Source: Straminergon stramineum (lineage: Eukaryota > Streptophyta > Bryopsida > Hypnales > Calliergonaceae). Taken from it: a stretch of 64,000 nucleotides of DNA. The notes below the pieces were generated by a model, which was given only the letters and a program-made list of their open reading frames with translations, was not told the origin of the DNA and did not search any database. Position numbers and translations under genes: made by a program. The stretch covers positions 23,438,501 through 23,502,500 of the forward strand of contig OY987269.1 in NCBI GenBank assembly GCA_963920665.1. Direction: 5' to 3'. Shown here piece after piece: positions 23,084 through 36,130 of the stretch (positions are counted from its first letter, which is position 1; each line of letters starts with the position of its first letter).

Positions 23084-25881
23084 ACTTAGGTGATTGACGA
23101 GGTACACAACTAATTGTTTTACCAATGCATCCTTCAAAAGAGGACCCATGTGGTGAAACAAATTGTCTTATATATATCTCTTTGAATTAACAAGTAAGTC
23201 CCTCCCACCCAAGTATTTTACAAAGTGTAATACCTTTGGAGTATGGGGAGGAGGATTACAGATTGTTTATATAATGTTATGTCAATTGACTTTACGTTGT
23301 AATGTGCTATTTGCATACTTGGATTGGACTAGATATCTAACTAGGTCCACGTGGGTCCATAGAGAAAATAGCCAACCTAGTTTTGGTTATAGAAATCAAG
23401 TCCCTCCCTTTCTCTACTCTCCTTGATTTTAGGATTAGCAAGCCTACTTTCCTTTCCATCAACCCAACTTACTAAAATCATCTACAATTAATTTTTCCTT
23501 GTCTCCTTGTCTCACTTCATTAAGACTTGTCTCCTTGGCTCAACTCATTCATTTGTTGCCACATGCCACTCAATCCCAAACATTAGTAGAAAAATGCATA
23601 TTTTACTTGGGGAACCAAGTGCACATCTAGAAGCATAATGTGGCATAGACTTGACCTAATAGTTTGGTGCCTTGAGCTCCACCTCTAGTCCAGTCCAAAC
23701 ACGCGAGTAGCACTTGAGATGCATAAACTCCCTCTAAATAATTGCATGCTCATTTGTTAGGCAAGTTATTATGCATTCATTTTACGTAATGAGGGTTGTG
23801 CAAGGCATTACATGGATTACAAATTCTTTCTCTAAATTATATTGTGTTCATTCTAAAGACTCTTTATTATATATTTCTTTCATTTTGAATTTTTTTATGA
23901 GCTACACATTGTATATCTCTATTTACATAGTGTTGACACACTCTAGTGACATATACTATGGATATTGTTGTTCTATACGAGATTTGGATTGACTAGGTGA
24001 ATTATTAGCAAGCTCAACATTTGTAGTTTTAGGTCACTTTTGGCACATTTGTCACAAATAAATATTTAAAATTGGAAAGGTGGATTTGATAGTTTATTTT
24101 TTATTAATTGGTTATTTTGGCAATTAGTAAATAGTATTTCTTAATTATTGGCAACCCTTCGAATAATCTTGAAAGTTGAATGGTTTCTTCATTGCATAAG
24201 AAAATGATAGTCATGGCTTCCAATGAACTCATTAGTTTTCTTAGTGTCCTTTCTTTTTTGTAAAGTTAGAAGAATGAATTTGGATTTTGCATTATTTAGT
24301 AGACATGTCATGGAATCAAGCAATATATATATTGTTTCCAACATTTTGACTCATCTTATATTTAATTTCCATTAAATTAGACAAATTGGTTTATTAATTT
24401 CCAAAACCATTCAACTTCTCAAATTTTAATTATTTTTTGTTGAAGGTGACCTCAAACTATAGTGTGTACACAAATCTATGTATACAATTCTACGTCAATT
24501 CTACACCCTCAATGAACATATTTTATAAAGTGGGTAGGGTAGGAATGGACTTCTTCACCTTGAAACTAATAATCATGGAAAACAACACTACAACAATGTC
24601 ATCTAATATTAATATATTATTTCCAACAACTTCAATCTTCCACTATCCCTCAAGGCCTAATAACTTCTTGATATAAGAAGTTGTCAATAAGTCCTCCAAT
24701 TTTGATAATTTTTTGGCCTATAGATGTACTTGAAATTTTTTATTTTAACCATACACAAATAAAGACTACTTTGTCTAGGGTGCACGGAATTAATTGTGGA
24801 AAATATTGACTATTGGAGTTTTAGATTATAATAATTTTGGATGATCAACTTATAGACAAAATAAAAATTCTTTGGAGAAGACAAATTATAAGAAGATGAA
24901 TTATTCTTTTTTATCCCTTCCCCCATCAAATTGTATTGGAATATAAGAAAATGTAATATTTTTTAATTTTAAAAGATGGTAAATAAAACCTCTCTCAAAT
25001 TTGTACACATTTGCAAACAAAAGGTGTAGAAAGTCAAACCTAACCAAATTGGATCCTAATTTTCTTTTATATATATATATATATATGTAAATACAATTTT
25101 GAAAGAAACCTCTTAAATTGAGTTTGGTTGTACAAATCAAAGATTAGAAATATCTAAGAAAATATTTTTTTCCATCCCCACTATTCCTTTCACTTGAAAA
25201 AATTTCTAATTGCTCTTCTTTTATAAAAGACTACATTTCCTAAATAAAATTTACAATACTTCTCACATTGCAATTTTGAAAATCAAAATATGCAACAAGT
25301 ATGTCAAGTTTGTTTTACAAAATATGGAGATTTGTTTCATGTTGATGAGAATTTGCCATTGAAAATTTGAAGAGGACACATTCTATCCCATTTTCGATTG
25401 AAAAGATTTAAGGTAGTTTGCTTTTAAGAGTTGATTGCCTTTTGGGGAAGCTAAAATCTTTGAAACAATTTTCAGTAAATTTTCATAGTTGAAATGCACT
25501 CGTCATTGAAAGTGACTACTTCATGAAATGTATCATTAAAGAAAACAAATTATACCTTTTTGTTAGTGGTTGCTTTTAGAGCACACTACCGTAGACTTTG
25601 ATTTCTGTTGAAAGATAAATAAATGAACTTAACAACTTCATTTTAAAAGTAAAATTAAGCCCACTATCATGGAAGATGCACCACCACCAATACTAGGTCT
25701 TCATCCTCTAGATTAGGCTAGGATGCATTTCACTGAAGAAAAGATGGAGGTCATAGGTTTGGATATGCAAACCTTCTAAAAAGTAATATAAAATTTTCAT
25801 CCATAAAAATTTACAAAATGGAAGCATATTGAGTCAAGAATTTTGACTAAAATCTATAGTTATAGGATTGTCAATTAGGAG
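23084..25881. other. AT-rich intergenic DNA, no gene seen
   Basis: No coding signal or recognisable transposase. It contains a (TA)n microsatellite at 25069-25086. A CACTACAACAATG string near 24587 has no inverse partner. Confidence 0.5.
25069..25086. repeat. (TA)n microsatellite
   Basis: Nine TA units following a T-rich stretch. Confidence 0.9.
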
Positions 25882-25885
25882 TTAA

Positions 25886-26106
25886 CCCTATAAAGACACA
25901 AAAGTTGAAGAATAGCTAATGGATAACAAAGAATCCTCCTATTTATAACAAAATTGTAGATGTTCATCTTTAAAATTTTGTGTGAAAAAAAGAGGTCTTT
26001 TATGATAATTTGACTTCCAATGAGTACTTTTGGATTTTCTTCAACAAATGATTCACATGGTATGAAAATAGATGATTTCCACAATGACCAACCTATCATT
26101 TCAAGG
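25886..26106. mobile_element. TTAA-flanked MITE, 221 bp
   Basis: Exact TTAA on both sides (25882-25885 and 26107-26110). Ends are CCCTATAAAGACAC on the left and the inverse of CCTTGAAATGATAGG on the right. The interior is related to 59034-59255: both contain GACTTCCAATGA, then TTTTGGATTTT, then GATGATT or similar. No coding capacity. The flank and end type match piggyBac-superfamily MITEs. Confidence 0.65.
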
Positions 26107-26271
26107 TTAAGTGATTAGTTGGACATTATGTATTTACCAAGCAATCAGATAAGATCCATTTTGAGACCATTTTGGAACTTTAGAAGTACTATCCTCAATT
26201 TTGTCTATACACACTACCACCATCCTATCCTCTTTGTCGTACTTTTTGGAGCATTGTTGAATGTTGATTAA

Positions 26272-26907
26272 CCCCTAAAGGGCTGGGGCACCAAATTTTG
26301 ATGTCGAAAATACTTTGAGGTTAAATAAACCCTAACCAAATTACTTTGTTTAATAATTAATATATTAAATTTTTTTTTTCAAGTCAAGTTTTAGCATCAA
26401 AAACCTGATTTTGAAAATGAATGATTATGGTTTTTCTATTCAAGATTTTATATAAGGGTATCCATTTCAAATCTTGATTTTCTAGTGTCGAGGGCTCTTA
26501 GAAATGAGTCTCAAATGCACTAGATCTTGGAGAAAGAATTACAGTGAAATTCATTTAAAAAATTTGTAGAGTACATTTTGTGAAGCCAAAAATTGATTGG
26601 AATTATGCATGTTATGCCCTTTAACCTAATATTTATTGGGTTGCCAATTTTTTTAGATTTGACATGTGAAAAGACAATTGAAATATTTCAATTCACTTTC
26701 ACAATTTTAGCACCCTCAAAATCAAAAATTATAATCTTTCAATCCATAAGTGATATTCTTATGTTTTTTTCCCCATGTGATCCATAACTTATCTAGTTTG
26801 AGTTTGTATGGTCACAATTCATTTTTTTTATAAAACACAATGTTGAATTTTTGTTCAATGTGAAGCAAATTCTTAGAAGCTCAAAAAAAGCCTTGGGCAT
26901 TTAGGGG
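26272..26907. mobile_element. TTAA-type non-autonomous element, 636 bp
   Basis: The left end CCCCTAAAGGGCTGGGGC follows TTAA (26268-26271). The right end is the inverse of CCCCTAAATGCCCAAGGC and is followed by TTCA, a one-base variant. The terminal CCCCTAAA is identical to the terminus of the piggyBac relic at 12411. The open frame 26593-26787 inside shows no motif. Confidence 0.68.
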
Positions 26908-26911
26908 TTCA

Positions 26912-27051
26912 CCTTGAAAGAATGAGACCTACTATCATGATACTTTGTCAAAAATGAGATGATTTTTAGATCAATAGGTACATTCTTCATTTCTATTCTA
27001 CTCTTGAAATTCATCTATCATCCACTTTTTGGCCTCACCATCCTTCCAAGG
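26912..27051. mobile_element. Short MITE abutting the preceding element, 140 bp
   Basis: The left end reads CCTTGAAAGAATGAG and the right end is the inverse of CCTTGGAAGGATGGTGAGG, with TTCA and TAAT flanks (degenerate TTAA). Related sequence, with GAGACCTA followed by TAGGTACATTCTTCATTT, recurs at 44313-44444. Confidence 0.55.
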
Positions 27052-27060
27052 TAATTTGCA

Positions 27061-27104
27061 TCATGGTCATGGGAAGTTTTTGCAAAAACTTCCCATGACC
27101 ATGA
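27061..27104. repeat. 44-bp perfect palindrome
   Basis: Starts TCATGGTCATGGGAAG and mirrors exactly around the central GC. Imperfect pairing continues outward (TTTGCA on the left, TGCGAA on the right, then CCTTCCAA and TTGGAAG). It sits between the short MITE at 26912-27051 and gene island 2. Confidence 0.95.
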
Positions 27105-27772
27105 ATGATGCGAATTAGTCTACATTGGAAGAATAATAAATAAAATTCCACCATGACCGAGTAGCCGCAGCTGACGAGAAGGGCGGTTTAGCCGCCCTCT
27201 ACCTTACTAACAGGTAATGGGTAAGTTCGCTCTTCCCACTTCTGCGGCAAAACCTTGAGGCCAAGCAAAATGTTGGGGCTCAAACACAGCCGTGTAGGAT
27301 AAAAACATGGGGCTGCTATACCTTAGAGGTATTGTTGCGAAGTAAGTTATATACTGAAGCCCACAGAGAGCCGACGTGAGCGCCGAGCTGACTGGACAAT
27401 GAGGCCTCCCAATTCATTCAACATTGCTGCTCTGCACATGTCTCTACATGTGCATCACAGCTGCAACCAAAATTTTCCTTCATAATGCTTCAATTTTTGA
27501 ATACGGAGTAGTAGCTAACAGCATTACCGCATGAGATGATTACCTCGCAGCCAACCAGCCAGCGCGATTACCAAACATAATCCATAAACAGGGTGAATGA
27601 AGCAAGTCTCAATCAAACCATCACTTCTGATGAAAGTGAAGCTGCCTTCGTGAAAAATAGGCCACCAAAATGAACTCTCACCACAATACGAGCTCCGGTT
27701 ACAAGAGAAAAGTTCGGAGGTTCAAAGAAGGAATTATTTTCATTTAGTCTAAGAGATCCAGGCTTGTCTGCG

Positions 27773-30700
27773 TTAACGCAGAGAGTAAACATCAATTCGC
27801 ATATCATCGCCTGCGGCGTACAACAGACTTCGGCCATTGGCCCACTTTAAGTCATGGTATCTTCCAATGCGTCGACCGTCTTTGAATGGCTCAGCTGGCC
27901 GTGTCACCGGCCTGGCACTAGCAAAGTCAACTAAGTAGAGACCTCGTAAAGTACTGACGGCGGCGGAACTTGCTCCGCCTCCCAACGACACCTTCAACAC
28001 CGCGCTATCATCCAGCTGAAGGGAAGACACGGGTGCACTTCCTCCCTGCCAAAACGCAATCCTCAGGCTCTTATTCTCCTCAGTAGTAGGGCAAGTGCAT
28101 CCAAATTCAGACAGTGCTCTCTTGCAAAAACCATCTTAGTGCACGTGCATCAAAAAGACGTACATGAGCAATCAGTCAAATAAACACCAGATCATCACGA
28201 TGCCCCCAATGGAGAGAGTCGAGTAACTAGGGATCAATTGCTTACCGAGTTCGCCAGTGATCGGAAATCCCATCGCAGTACACGTGTGTCCATACCAGCA
28301 GAGAGTATAAGGTTGGTATCAATTGCGTCCAGACATGTAATCATTGAATCGTGGGCCTGCACGCGTCCATTCTTTTGCATACTACCAAACATGCCTGAAC
28401 AGAACCACCATTTAATAAATCACCTAGTTGCTATTCAAATTCTGACGCAGCTGGCAGGCAGGTAGAATCTGATGCATATAAAATTGTAGAAACACCATAC
28501 AGAGAACGGAAGCAATCTAGCAAAGCAATTACGACGAGAAAAACTCACCAACACAGTGTTCAGCACGTCGATCCCAGACGCGAACAGAGGAATCTCGAGA
28601 GCCCGACAGAAATAGATTGTGATTTGGTGGGAACAATGAAACGCATGTAATCAAGTCCTGCAAACATAACTCGTCATTAAAGTGGACACGCCCATCAAAA
28701 TATAACTTGATCAGACTCTACAGTAATGTATTCAACTTGTGGTTCTCATGAAGACAATAACCTAGCTAAGATCGCAACCGGAATTACACAAAAATTCCAG
28801 ACCATAAAGATTCTCAGAAACCGTACCTCATGTTCTGTGTACTGCCGAACAGGTTGTAAATTGCCAAATGAAGAGGCAGCATTGATGTCGTAGTAACAAA
28901 CACGCTCATCAAGCCGTGGTCCACCTCTGCTGGCAAACCATATGTCAGAATTCAGGCTCTGCAATGAGACAAGCTCCTGAAGCAAACCAGATATTAAAAG
29001 GCTAGAATGAGTCTTACCCTTCATGAGATGAAGTATGAAAAGTCTCGCCAGTGACAAATGCGTGTTCTACACCTCCCAAAGCCTGACGTCAAAAGCAGCT
29101 ATAAGGATTCAGAATGCAAAGAAGTCTGAGCAACATCTGGTAGAGACCCCCATGAAAAGAAAGACAATATTAAGAGCAAAACTGAGAAGAACAGGAGGAC
29201 ATCAACAATCTGCCTCCAGAGATCCGAGACTTGTAATATAAAAAGAAACAGCCTTAACGCTTGCAGTCTGGAGTAGAATTTACTTTGAAGGATAATACAC
29301 AAAATCCATTAGAAAGCATTTTGGGGTAAGAATTCCTACCTTGATGCAAGAGACCAATTTTGAAGAGTCCTTAGAGAGCATTCCTTGCTCCTTCCAACCG
29401 CGACCTACTGCAGCATACCGATGGATGCAAGGAGGTGGTAACATCCGATTGGGACCTGACCCAGAATTTTCCTCCTGCACCATGCCACAATTCAGCTTCT
29501 TATCAATATGGCTTAGCTACAAACTCGTAAGCACAACAGGGGTGTAATCTCAGCAACAGAAACTTCTCAGAAGTGATGAACTGCAGAATGCACGCACCTC
29601 AGAGATGAAGGTACACAACTTAGAAGTGCAAAAACATAGTAAAGGATTCGATAAAGTTATCAAAGGAAGTCAAACTTTCAAAACACCTGCAAGAAGCATA
29701 CAATGTCGACTCCTACCATATGCATAATTCAATGGGGAGTAACTTTCAACTAACCTTTGCTACACCACAAACTAGCAACGTCTGATGTGAAGAGTGAATA
29801 TCCATAGAGCAAGCATAGTGACGAGCCATGTCAACCGTTTCGGCAACCTGCATGAACCATCAGATGAAGCAACAGCAAAACATAAGATACGCACCTCAAT
29901 TGCACCATTTCAAATAATGCCCTACTGTCAGAAATGCAGATGCACTAACTGTACATCAGATACGCATAAAGTTGAGCAGACTGAATCATAGTTTGGGATT
30001 CGTATCAATTAGACCGAGAACTGGAGCAAAGCCGTTCTGAGGCGCTAACATCACAAGAACATTCATTTGCACTCAGAAACGGGATCAAGATCACCTGTCC
30101 ATCCGATGTCCACACAATCAACGTGCCATCCTTACCACCACTGATCAGTTGATTGCGTTTATCATCTGACACACAGACGCCCCAAGTGATTTGTAAGGAA
30201 TTTGACCAATTTTTTTAATAAACTAAATTGATATATGAACTGCAATTCAGAACCGACTCATCGTTCGTATGCTTCTAATCGAAGATCATTCATGAAAGTA
30301 AACACGTAACATCTCGACATGCGCATAAGAATGTGCGGCTAATATCAATATCGCCCATGAAAAAAAACATACCATAGGACATAGCAAATATGGTGTTGCG
30401 ATGGCCGGAATATGACTCCAACGCATGTAGACCTGAATACATCCCCACAGCATATTTAAAGAACTTCTCGACTAGTGTTGAGAAAAATTGCCCACTCTCG
30501 CTGCTACAGAAAATGTCGGCCCATGACGGAGAGCAGCAGTGGATGCGTTGAAGATCAAAAGGTCCCAAGGATTGATTCTCACGACATGTAATCGAAGCCT
30601 TCCAGAACATGCTTGAGAGAGCTCAGCTATATTTTCTGCGGTGTAACTATAATTTCTAAAACTTCCTGATCTTCAACGACATCTCTGCAGTATCTGAATA

Positions 30701-33700
30701 AGAAAATTCCTTGTGCACAACCAAACCCATGGTAGCTACTAGGTAAAGAGGGTTCCACAAGTCCACCATTTCATGTCTGAGGTTAACACATGTTTAAACT
30801 TCAAATTTGAGATAACTCGATGCTTCAGAAATTTGCAATCAATTGCATAGCAGCAAGACAAAAGACACTCATGATGTCAAAATTGATGTGAAATGAATGC
30901 TTCAGATTAACTGGTAGGAGGCTTATCTAAGGAAATGCATAGCAAAAGTCGGTAATAATCATAGAAGGCACCTCGATCTATATTTTCCTATTCCCGTGAA
31001 CGACACGGTAATGGAAGAATCTGATCCCGCGGACATACTTTAAGAAGACGAATTACTCATCTAAAACAGTTGAGCAGTAGTACAATAGCTGCAATCCTCT
31101 ATCAAAGAGATCGTAAATTACAACTTCATGATCAAACAGTCGATGTCTCCAAAAAAACAATTTATTAGGATTGCTCATGAATCAATCACTTGTCCTTAAC
31201 CTTGTCCACTCCATTGAGTGGCGGACCTCCTAGCATAACCTTAATCAATGCCACAGAGGGTCTTGTAATTCAACCTAAGAAAAGAACTAGGTGGCGAATA
31301 GTTCCACTGCCTTGGCATGAAGCTTGCTACAGGCTACAAGTGAGATAAAGATCCTACTTGATACTCTCGTGCGAATAAAAACCAGTCCTGTTCAATTTAC
31401 ATGATAGCAGATGGCACCCTCGGACAGAAATTCTACCATGTATGATTGAATATATCACACACTCGTCACAATATCACAAATTAGAGTTGGTGATGCCATT
31501 TTCCCAACATACCAGAGGAAGTCGATGACGAATACGTTGACATTCCCTTGGTCAATTCCGCCTGTGATGAAAGAGAGGCGGAGCTAGGTATGTCATGTGA
31601 ACCTACTATCCCGTGCAAAGGACGGCTCCAGCCCATGCTTTCTTCTATATAATTGATGTCATATCTGTCGTGCAAAGACGTAGGTGAAGTGACCCTTTAA
31701 TCAGTAAGAGAGTTGTTGGATGAAAAACGAACACGCTATACCGTAGAAACTCAAACTACCTCAATTCCAGAGCGAAAAAGACTAGAAAGGACACAGATTT
31801 ATGTTGTTTGACGCACGCAACGCACTAATCGAACTAAAATGTGAGCAAAGCAACAATAATAATCCATGTATGCAATTGCTCATCCTGCCTCCACAATAGT
31901 AGAAAGGCCTAGGTCTTGGTTCCACGTAAAGACTTTCAGACACAAAAAAAGATGCTGTCAAGGGGAAGTATACTCACTGAAAAGCATCTTCAGTGACATT
32001 TTGTAAAGCAGAATTCAGGTCTTGGAGAGTACTGGGATCACACTTTTCAGTCAACTGCAAAGCCAATCGACACAATCTTAATACAGATTTCCACTTACAG
32101 ACACTGAGACTTCCACTCACCTGTCAGGCAAATGTAGACGATGAAGAATCATGATTCACATTTGTATTCATAGACAATGCTCAACCAAAGAAAAGCCATA
32201 TACCTGCTGTAAACACAACTCAACAGTCTTCCCAAGCATGGTAACTGCAGCACACCGAGTCTCTGATTTTCTTAGCAAAGTGATTATTGTAGTAATAGCC
32301 CCTGCAAAAGAAACATAATATTTCACCTCAAAGTATGATCTCAGAGAGAGGAGAGAGACTCGCACTGATGAGGAAATTGTGGATGGCTTGGACCATTTCA
32401 ATAAACAGAAACAAGATAGATAGTTCAACACTTCAACGCACCGTTTATTGAAACGAACTCCAGGTTGACAAGAGCAGCGAAAGCCTCCGCATGAGCAAAA
32501 AAATCCATCCGACTAGCCTCCACGGGTCTCTTCACTGTCAGATGCTTCAGCACCTTCAAAGCAGAGCATCCATCACTCAAAATAAATATAATTCAGAATA
32601 GAATAACAAGTATCTGATTAACAATGAAAGTACACAGTATGCATGTGTCATGTGAGATAACAAGAACCCTATTACTATTTATCAAAAACCGACTATCAAG
32701 CACAACATAGGACCCAAAGCACGCAACCAGCATCCTACAGGCTATCTCCCTCCAGGCCCGATGCTCTCAGGACCTCACACATGAAGCCCCAATCCTGGCT
32801 TCAGGGTACTCTTCCAAGACCCTCATGATTCACAAACCAAAGAACGGTTTGTAACAAGGTCGGAACAGACATGCAAGCCCTCTTGATTAGGGTCTACTCG
32901 ATTTCTTCACAAAAAACATGTCCCCTGGGATTCATCTCGTTACCCTTTGCAATTCTTAAAATAGACTAACGTCCCTCATGCTTCAGACATTATAACCCCT
33001 AAAGGTCCCTAATTTTCTTGTCAAAATAGAGTTTGTTCAAGAAAATGTGAAAAACTTATTATAAAAGTACATACTGAAAAATACACCGTTAACCCTGGAA
33101 GGACGAGACCTATCACTAGTGTGCAAAAATTGGAGTAAATTTCCCGCTACATCATGAGAATACAAGAAATCAAATCAACTCTATTTTAGGAGGGGGTGGA
33201 CACTTCTGGTAACTTGAGGTCTTTAGGGGATAGCTACAATAGGGTCCTCTATACTTCGGAGTGGACTTCGTTGTCTTTGATACCCTGCAGAATACCAGGT
33301 CTGCGAGGCAGGTCCTCTATACTACTCCTGCCGCCCAAGAAGCTGTTCCAAAATCTAAGACTTCTCAAAAAAAAAGTCCAGCCTTGACACAGACAAAATA
33401 TATGCCTACCATCAAAAAAAGCATTTCACAATACTATCTGTCTCCTTATTAAACAATGTCAGACCAATCCACAAACAGAAAGATACCTTAGGAATAAGGA
33501 AATCTCGCATTCGAGATTTTGCCAGTTCTGGTAGTCTGCAGAATAGGACAAAGATTCCACACGTAAGACCACAACTAGATATAGTGAAATGACACATATG
33601 AACACACAAGTCTCTGCTGAAATCTAGGCGCAAAACCGAATCTGCACTGTGATCAGAGCAAGCGCTTCTTAATCACAACTAGCCAAATACAGCCCCTACA

Positions 33701-34396
33701 CATGTGACGTCACGGCTACAAAAACAGCGATTGCACTCCAATGCCACGATCCAATACTCTACCTGCGTGAACAAATGATATGCTACCCATTTCACATTTT
33801 CCCCTTTTCAAGCTTGACCAATATTCTGCTGACCTGGGCAACAGAAACATAAATGGCACAACACTTTGTTGTCGCAAAACCAAGCCATAGTTGAAGACTA
33901 CCGCAACAAAAGCTGCTTGAAACTCCTCCAACGTCTGCCCATACAAGACCGATATGAAGATTGATATAAGTTCGAATACCTCAAACCTGCCTATAATCGC
34001 TAGAATTCAACCAAAGAACTGGCAATCATACTAAACGTTCGACCATTTATGAATCGAGTGGATTATGCACCCTCAGAAGAAAAATCCTTGACTTCCAAGG
34101 CAATCATATACACTACAGTCTATCGGCTGCTAACCCTGCTAACTGCTGCACTATTCCCATCACAGATAACCCTAAGCCTAGACTCACAAGAGTCACTCGC
34201 AAGCAGAATAAATAATTCACACTAAAGCCTTGAATGGGGTCAGCAATTGCTAACCGTTTCAGATGACATTGTATCGGTGAGAAGGGTTGCAACTTCGCTT
34301 GAAACACGGTCAAGCTGGGTGCCATCCTCCAGCTTCGAAATGAGAGCTTGAAAAAGCTTCCCTGTATCTCGAGTTTTTACATGATCCGTTAACGCC
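27773..34396 (-). CDS. Helical-repeat (ARM-like) plus WD40 protein, about 16 exons
   Basis: Exons (minus): 34396-34255, 33934-33834, 33535-33487, 32553-32442, 32301-32204, 32054-31978, 31664-31513, ~30621-30373, 30165-30095, 29847-29755, 29474-29340, ~29082-29018, 28976-28827, 28657-28549, 28394-28246, 28045-27773; about 675 residues. The N-terminal third is helical and armadillo-like (AAFVAVVFN..., AITTIITLLRKSE followed by AAVTMLGKTVELCLQQ). The rest is WD40-like: LISGGKDGTLIVWTSDG, LFLSGSRDSSVRVWDRR and LILSAGMDTRVLRWDFR, ending DMRIDVYSLR. Such proteins usually scaffold complexes; no substrate can be inferred. All phases close except around the exon at 29082-29018, whose 65 bp break the frame, so its borders are probably wrong. 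The start exon is unresolved; an ATG near 34533 is a candidate but does not match in phase. I do not recognise the orthologue. Confidence 0.75.
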
Positions 34397-34526
34397 CTGA
34401 TGCCAATCCAACACAGTAAACTACTTCTCAGTACGTCAATAGAAACTTAGGACAGCTAATCATACGCTCAAGTGGCATTAGCAAGTAATCGCAAAAGCAA
34501 AACCCTACTAAAGCCTTCCATTTTCG

Positions 34527-34535
34527 AAACCCTAA
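34527..34535 (+). promoter_or_regulatory. Telo-box near the 5' end of the WD40 gene
   Basis: AAACCCTAA, with a second AAACCCTA at 34500-34507, just upstream of the first well-supported exon. The pair could lie in the promoter, the 5' leader or the first intron. Confidence 0.35.
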
Positions 34536-35098
34536 GCGACCTCATAGATCCTGGCCAGGCAGGTGATCGGGTCTCATAACAGCCTTCCATCCCATTTCCT
34601 CACCCGATTACACCGTGCGGAACTAGTACACGAGACTAATCATGGTCCTAAGCGCTCATGCCTGGTTAGAGCACGCCTGACGAGGATGGTATGTCGCACC
34701 GAAAACACGAGAATATTTATTCTTTCCTTTCGCGAGAGGAAGATGCTCTACCGACTAGAATTCTGAATGAGCCATTACTAGACCGCCAGCCCTTGGTAAT
34801 AACGAGCATCATTCATCTCTTCCGCGACATCGCTCGCTAACTCGCCCACCCTAACTATCTCTCTCGCTGCCACCTCTCGTGACCCACCATCCAACACCGC
34901 CGTTCCCTCGAAAACCCTTACGCTGTCTCCTTGACCTAAAGTCACCAAATTTTTTGTTTACCAGAAAACCATGAAGATACGGATCCGAAAACTTCAGTGA
35001 TTCTCGAGTGCCAAACCTGGTCAGCAGCTGCCTGCAGTGACTGCAACAACAACATTTGTAGGCACTAAAACCCTTCACTACCCTCCCCTACCCACGGA

Positions 35099-35584
35099 AT
35101 GCAGAGTCTATCTGCTAGCAATCCTTCCTCCCACCCTCCGTCCCTCCCTCCCTCTTCCCTTCCTTCACCATGCATGCCTCTGCCTGCCAGAAAATGGCGA
35201 CACGGCTTGACCGTCAACTATGAAAATGGGTCGTGTTGGGTTGGGTTCGGGGTAAAGCCCTACCGTAACGTTTTAAAAAGCTCCGTGGCGAAAGGGAGCT
35301 CGTCGGGAGTGAGCTCCACCTCTATAAACAGCTTCATCAATGCCAATGGGGGAGGAACAACGCCCCAACGTGGGGAGAGTCGGGAGCAACAAACGAAAGG
35401 AGGAACAAACGGCCGCCGCACCAACGGGGGAGAGCACGAGGGGTCACAGACAAAGAAATACGGGGAGCGAGAGCAAAAGCAAGAGCAAGGAGGCAGTTTG
35501 CGATGGAGAGGAAGAGTGAGAAGTGCGCGAGATAGCATTCGGTCAGTGGGTCACTGCACAGCATGCGAGACAGGAACTTGGTAA
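35099..35584 (+). CDS. Doubtful low-complexity open frame
   Basis: A 161-codon frame, Ser/Pro-rich at the start and Gly/Arg/Glu/Gln-rich at the end, with no recognised domain. A TATAAA string lies inside it (about 35322), and CTCCCTCC repeats precede it. It lies head to head with the WD40 gene, so it could equally be promoter or 5' leader DNA. The opposite strand is also open. Not supported as a protein beyond being open. Confidence 0.15.
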   Translation: MQSLSASNPSSHPPSLPPSSLPSPCMPLPARKWRHGLTVNYENGSCWVGFGVKPYRNVLKSSVAKGSSSGVSSTSINSFINANGGGTTPQRGESREQQTKGGTNGRRTNGGEHEGSQTKKYGEREQKQEQGGSLRWRGRVRSARDSIRSVGHCTACETGTW

Positions 35585-36130
35585 GCTGAACCTTGAAACG
35601 CCTGGGAGGCCCAAAATATGGCCCTTGGTAGCTTCCGTCTTTGGAAGAGACGGGCCCGGGGAAAAACAACAGTTTTTCATCCAATCATCCAAATTGTCAA
35701 TTTAAGGACTTGGTTGAGCGCTTTTATAAGAAGGCAGGCTTCGGCACCTTGGGCTGTTGGAAATCCTCTAAGGTAGCTGGACCCATACCCGTCTGTTTAA
35801 GGGGAATGGGTACTGGAAGGACTCGAGGAAACTAAAGAAAACAAGGTTACAATTAGCCTTTTCAGAGCCAGTCATGGGACATCCGGGGACATCAAGAAAT
35901 TTTGAAATAATAGCATGGAATATATATTACGGAAGTTCAAAGTTAGGACTCCTAACTCCCTGTAATCACCTATAGACTAACATTATGGCCGCTTGAAGTC
36001 CTTCCCATGCTTGAGGCTATATTGATATTTGATTGGGTGTTATTGAAACAAAATATGACCTATAATTGACCCTATCTTGACCATTGTCTACAAGATGACG
36101 ATGGAATCGCTATCACCACTTTTGACCATG

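Noticed and set aside
35260..35538. Minus-strand Pro/Cys-rich frame near the WD40 gene 5' end
   Set aside because: No ATG-to-exon link in phase with the WD40 gene and no motif; probably promoter or leader DNA.
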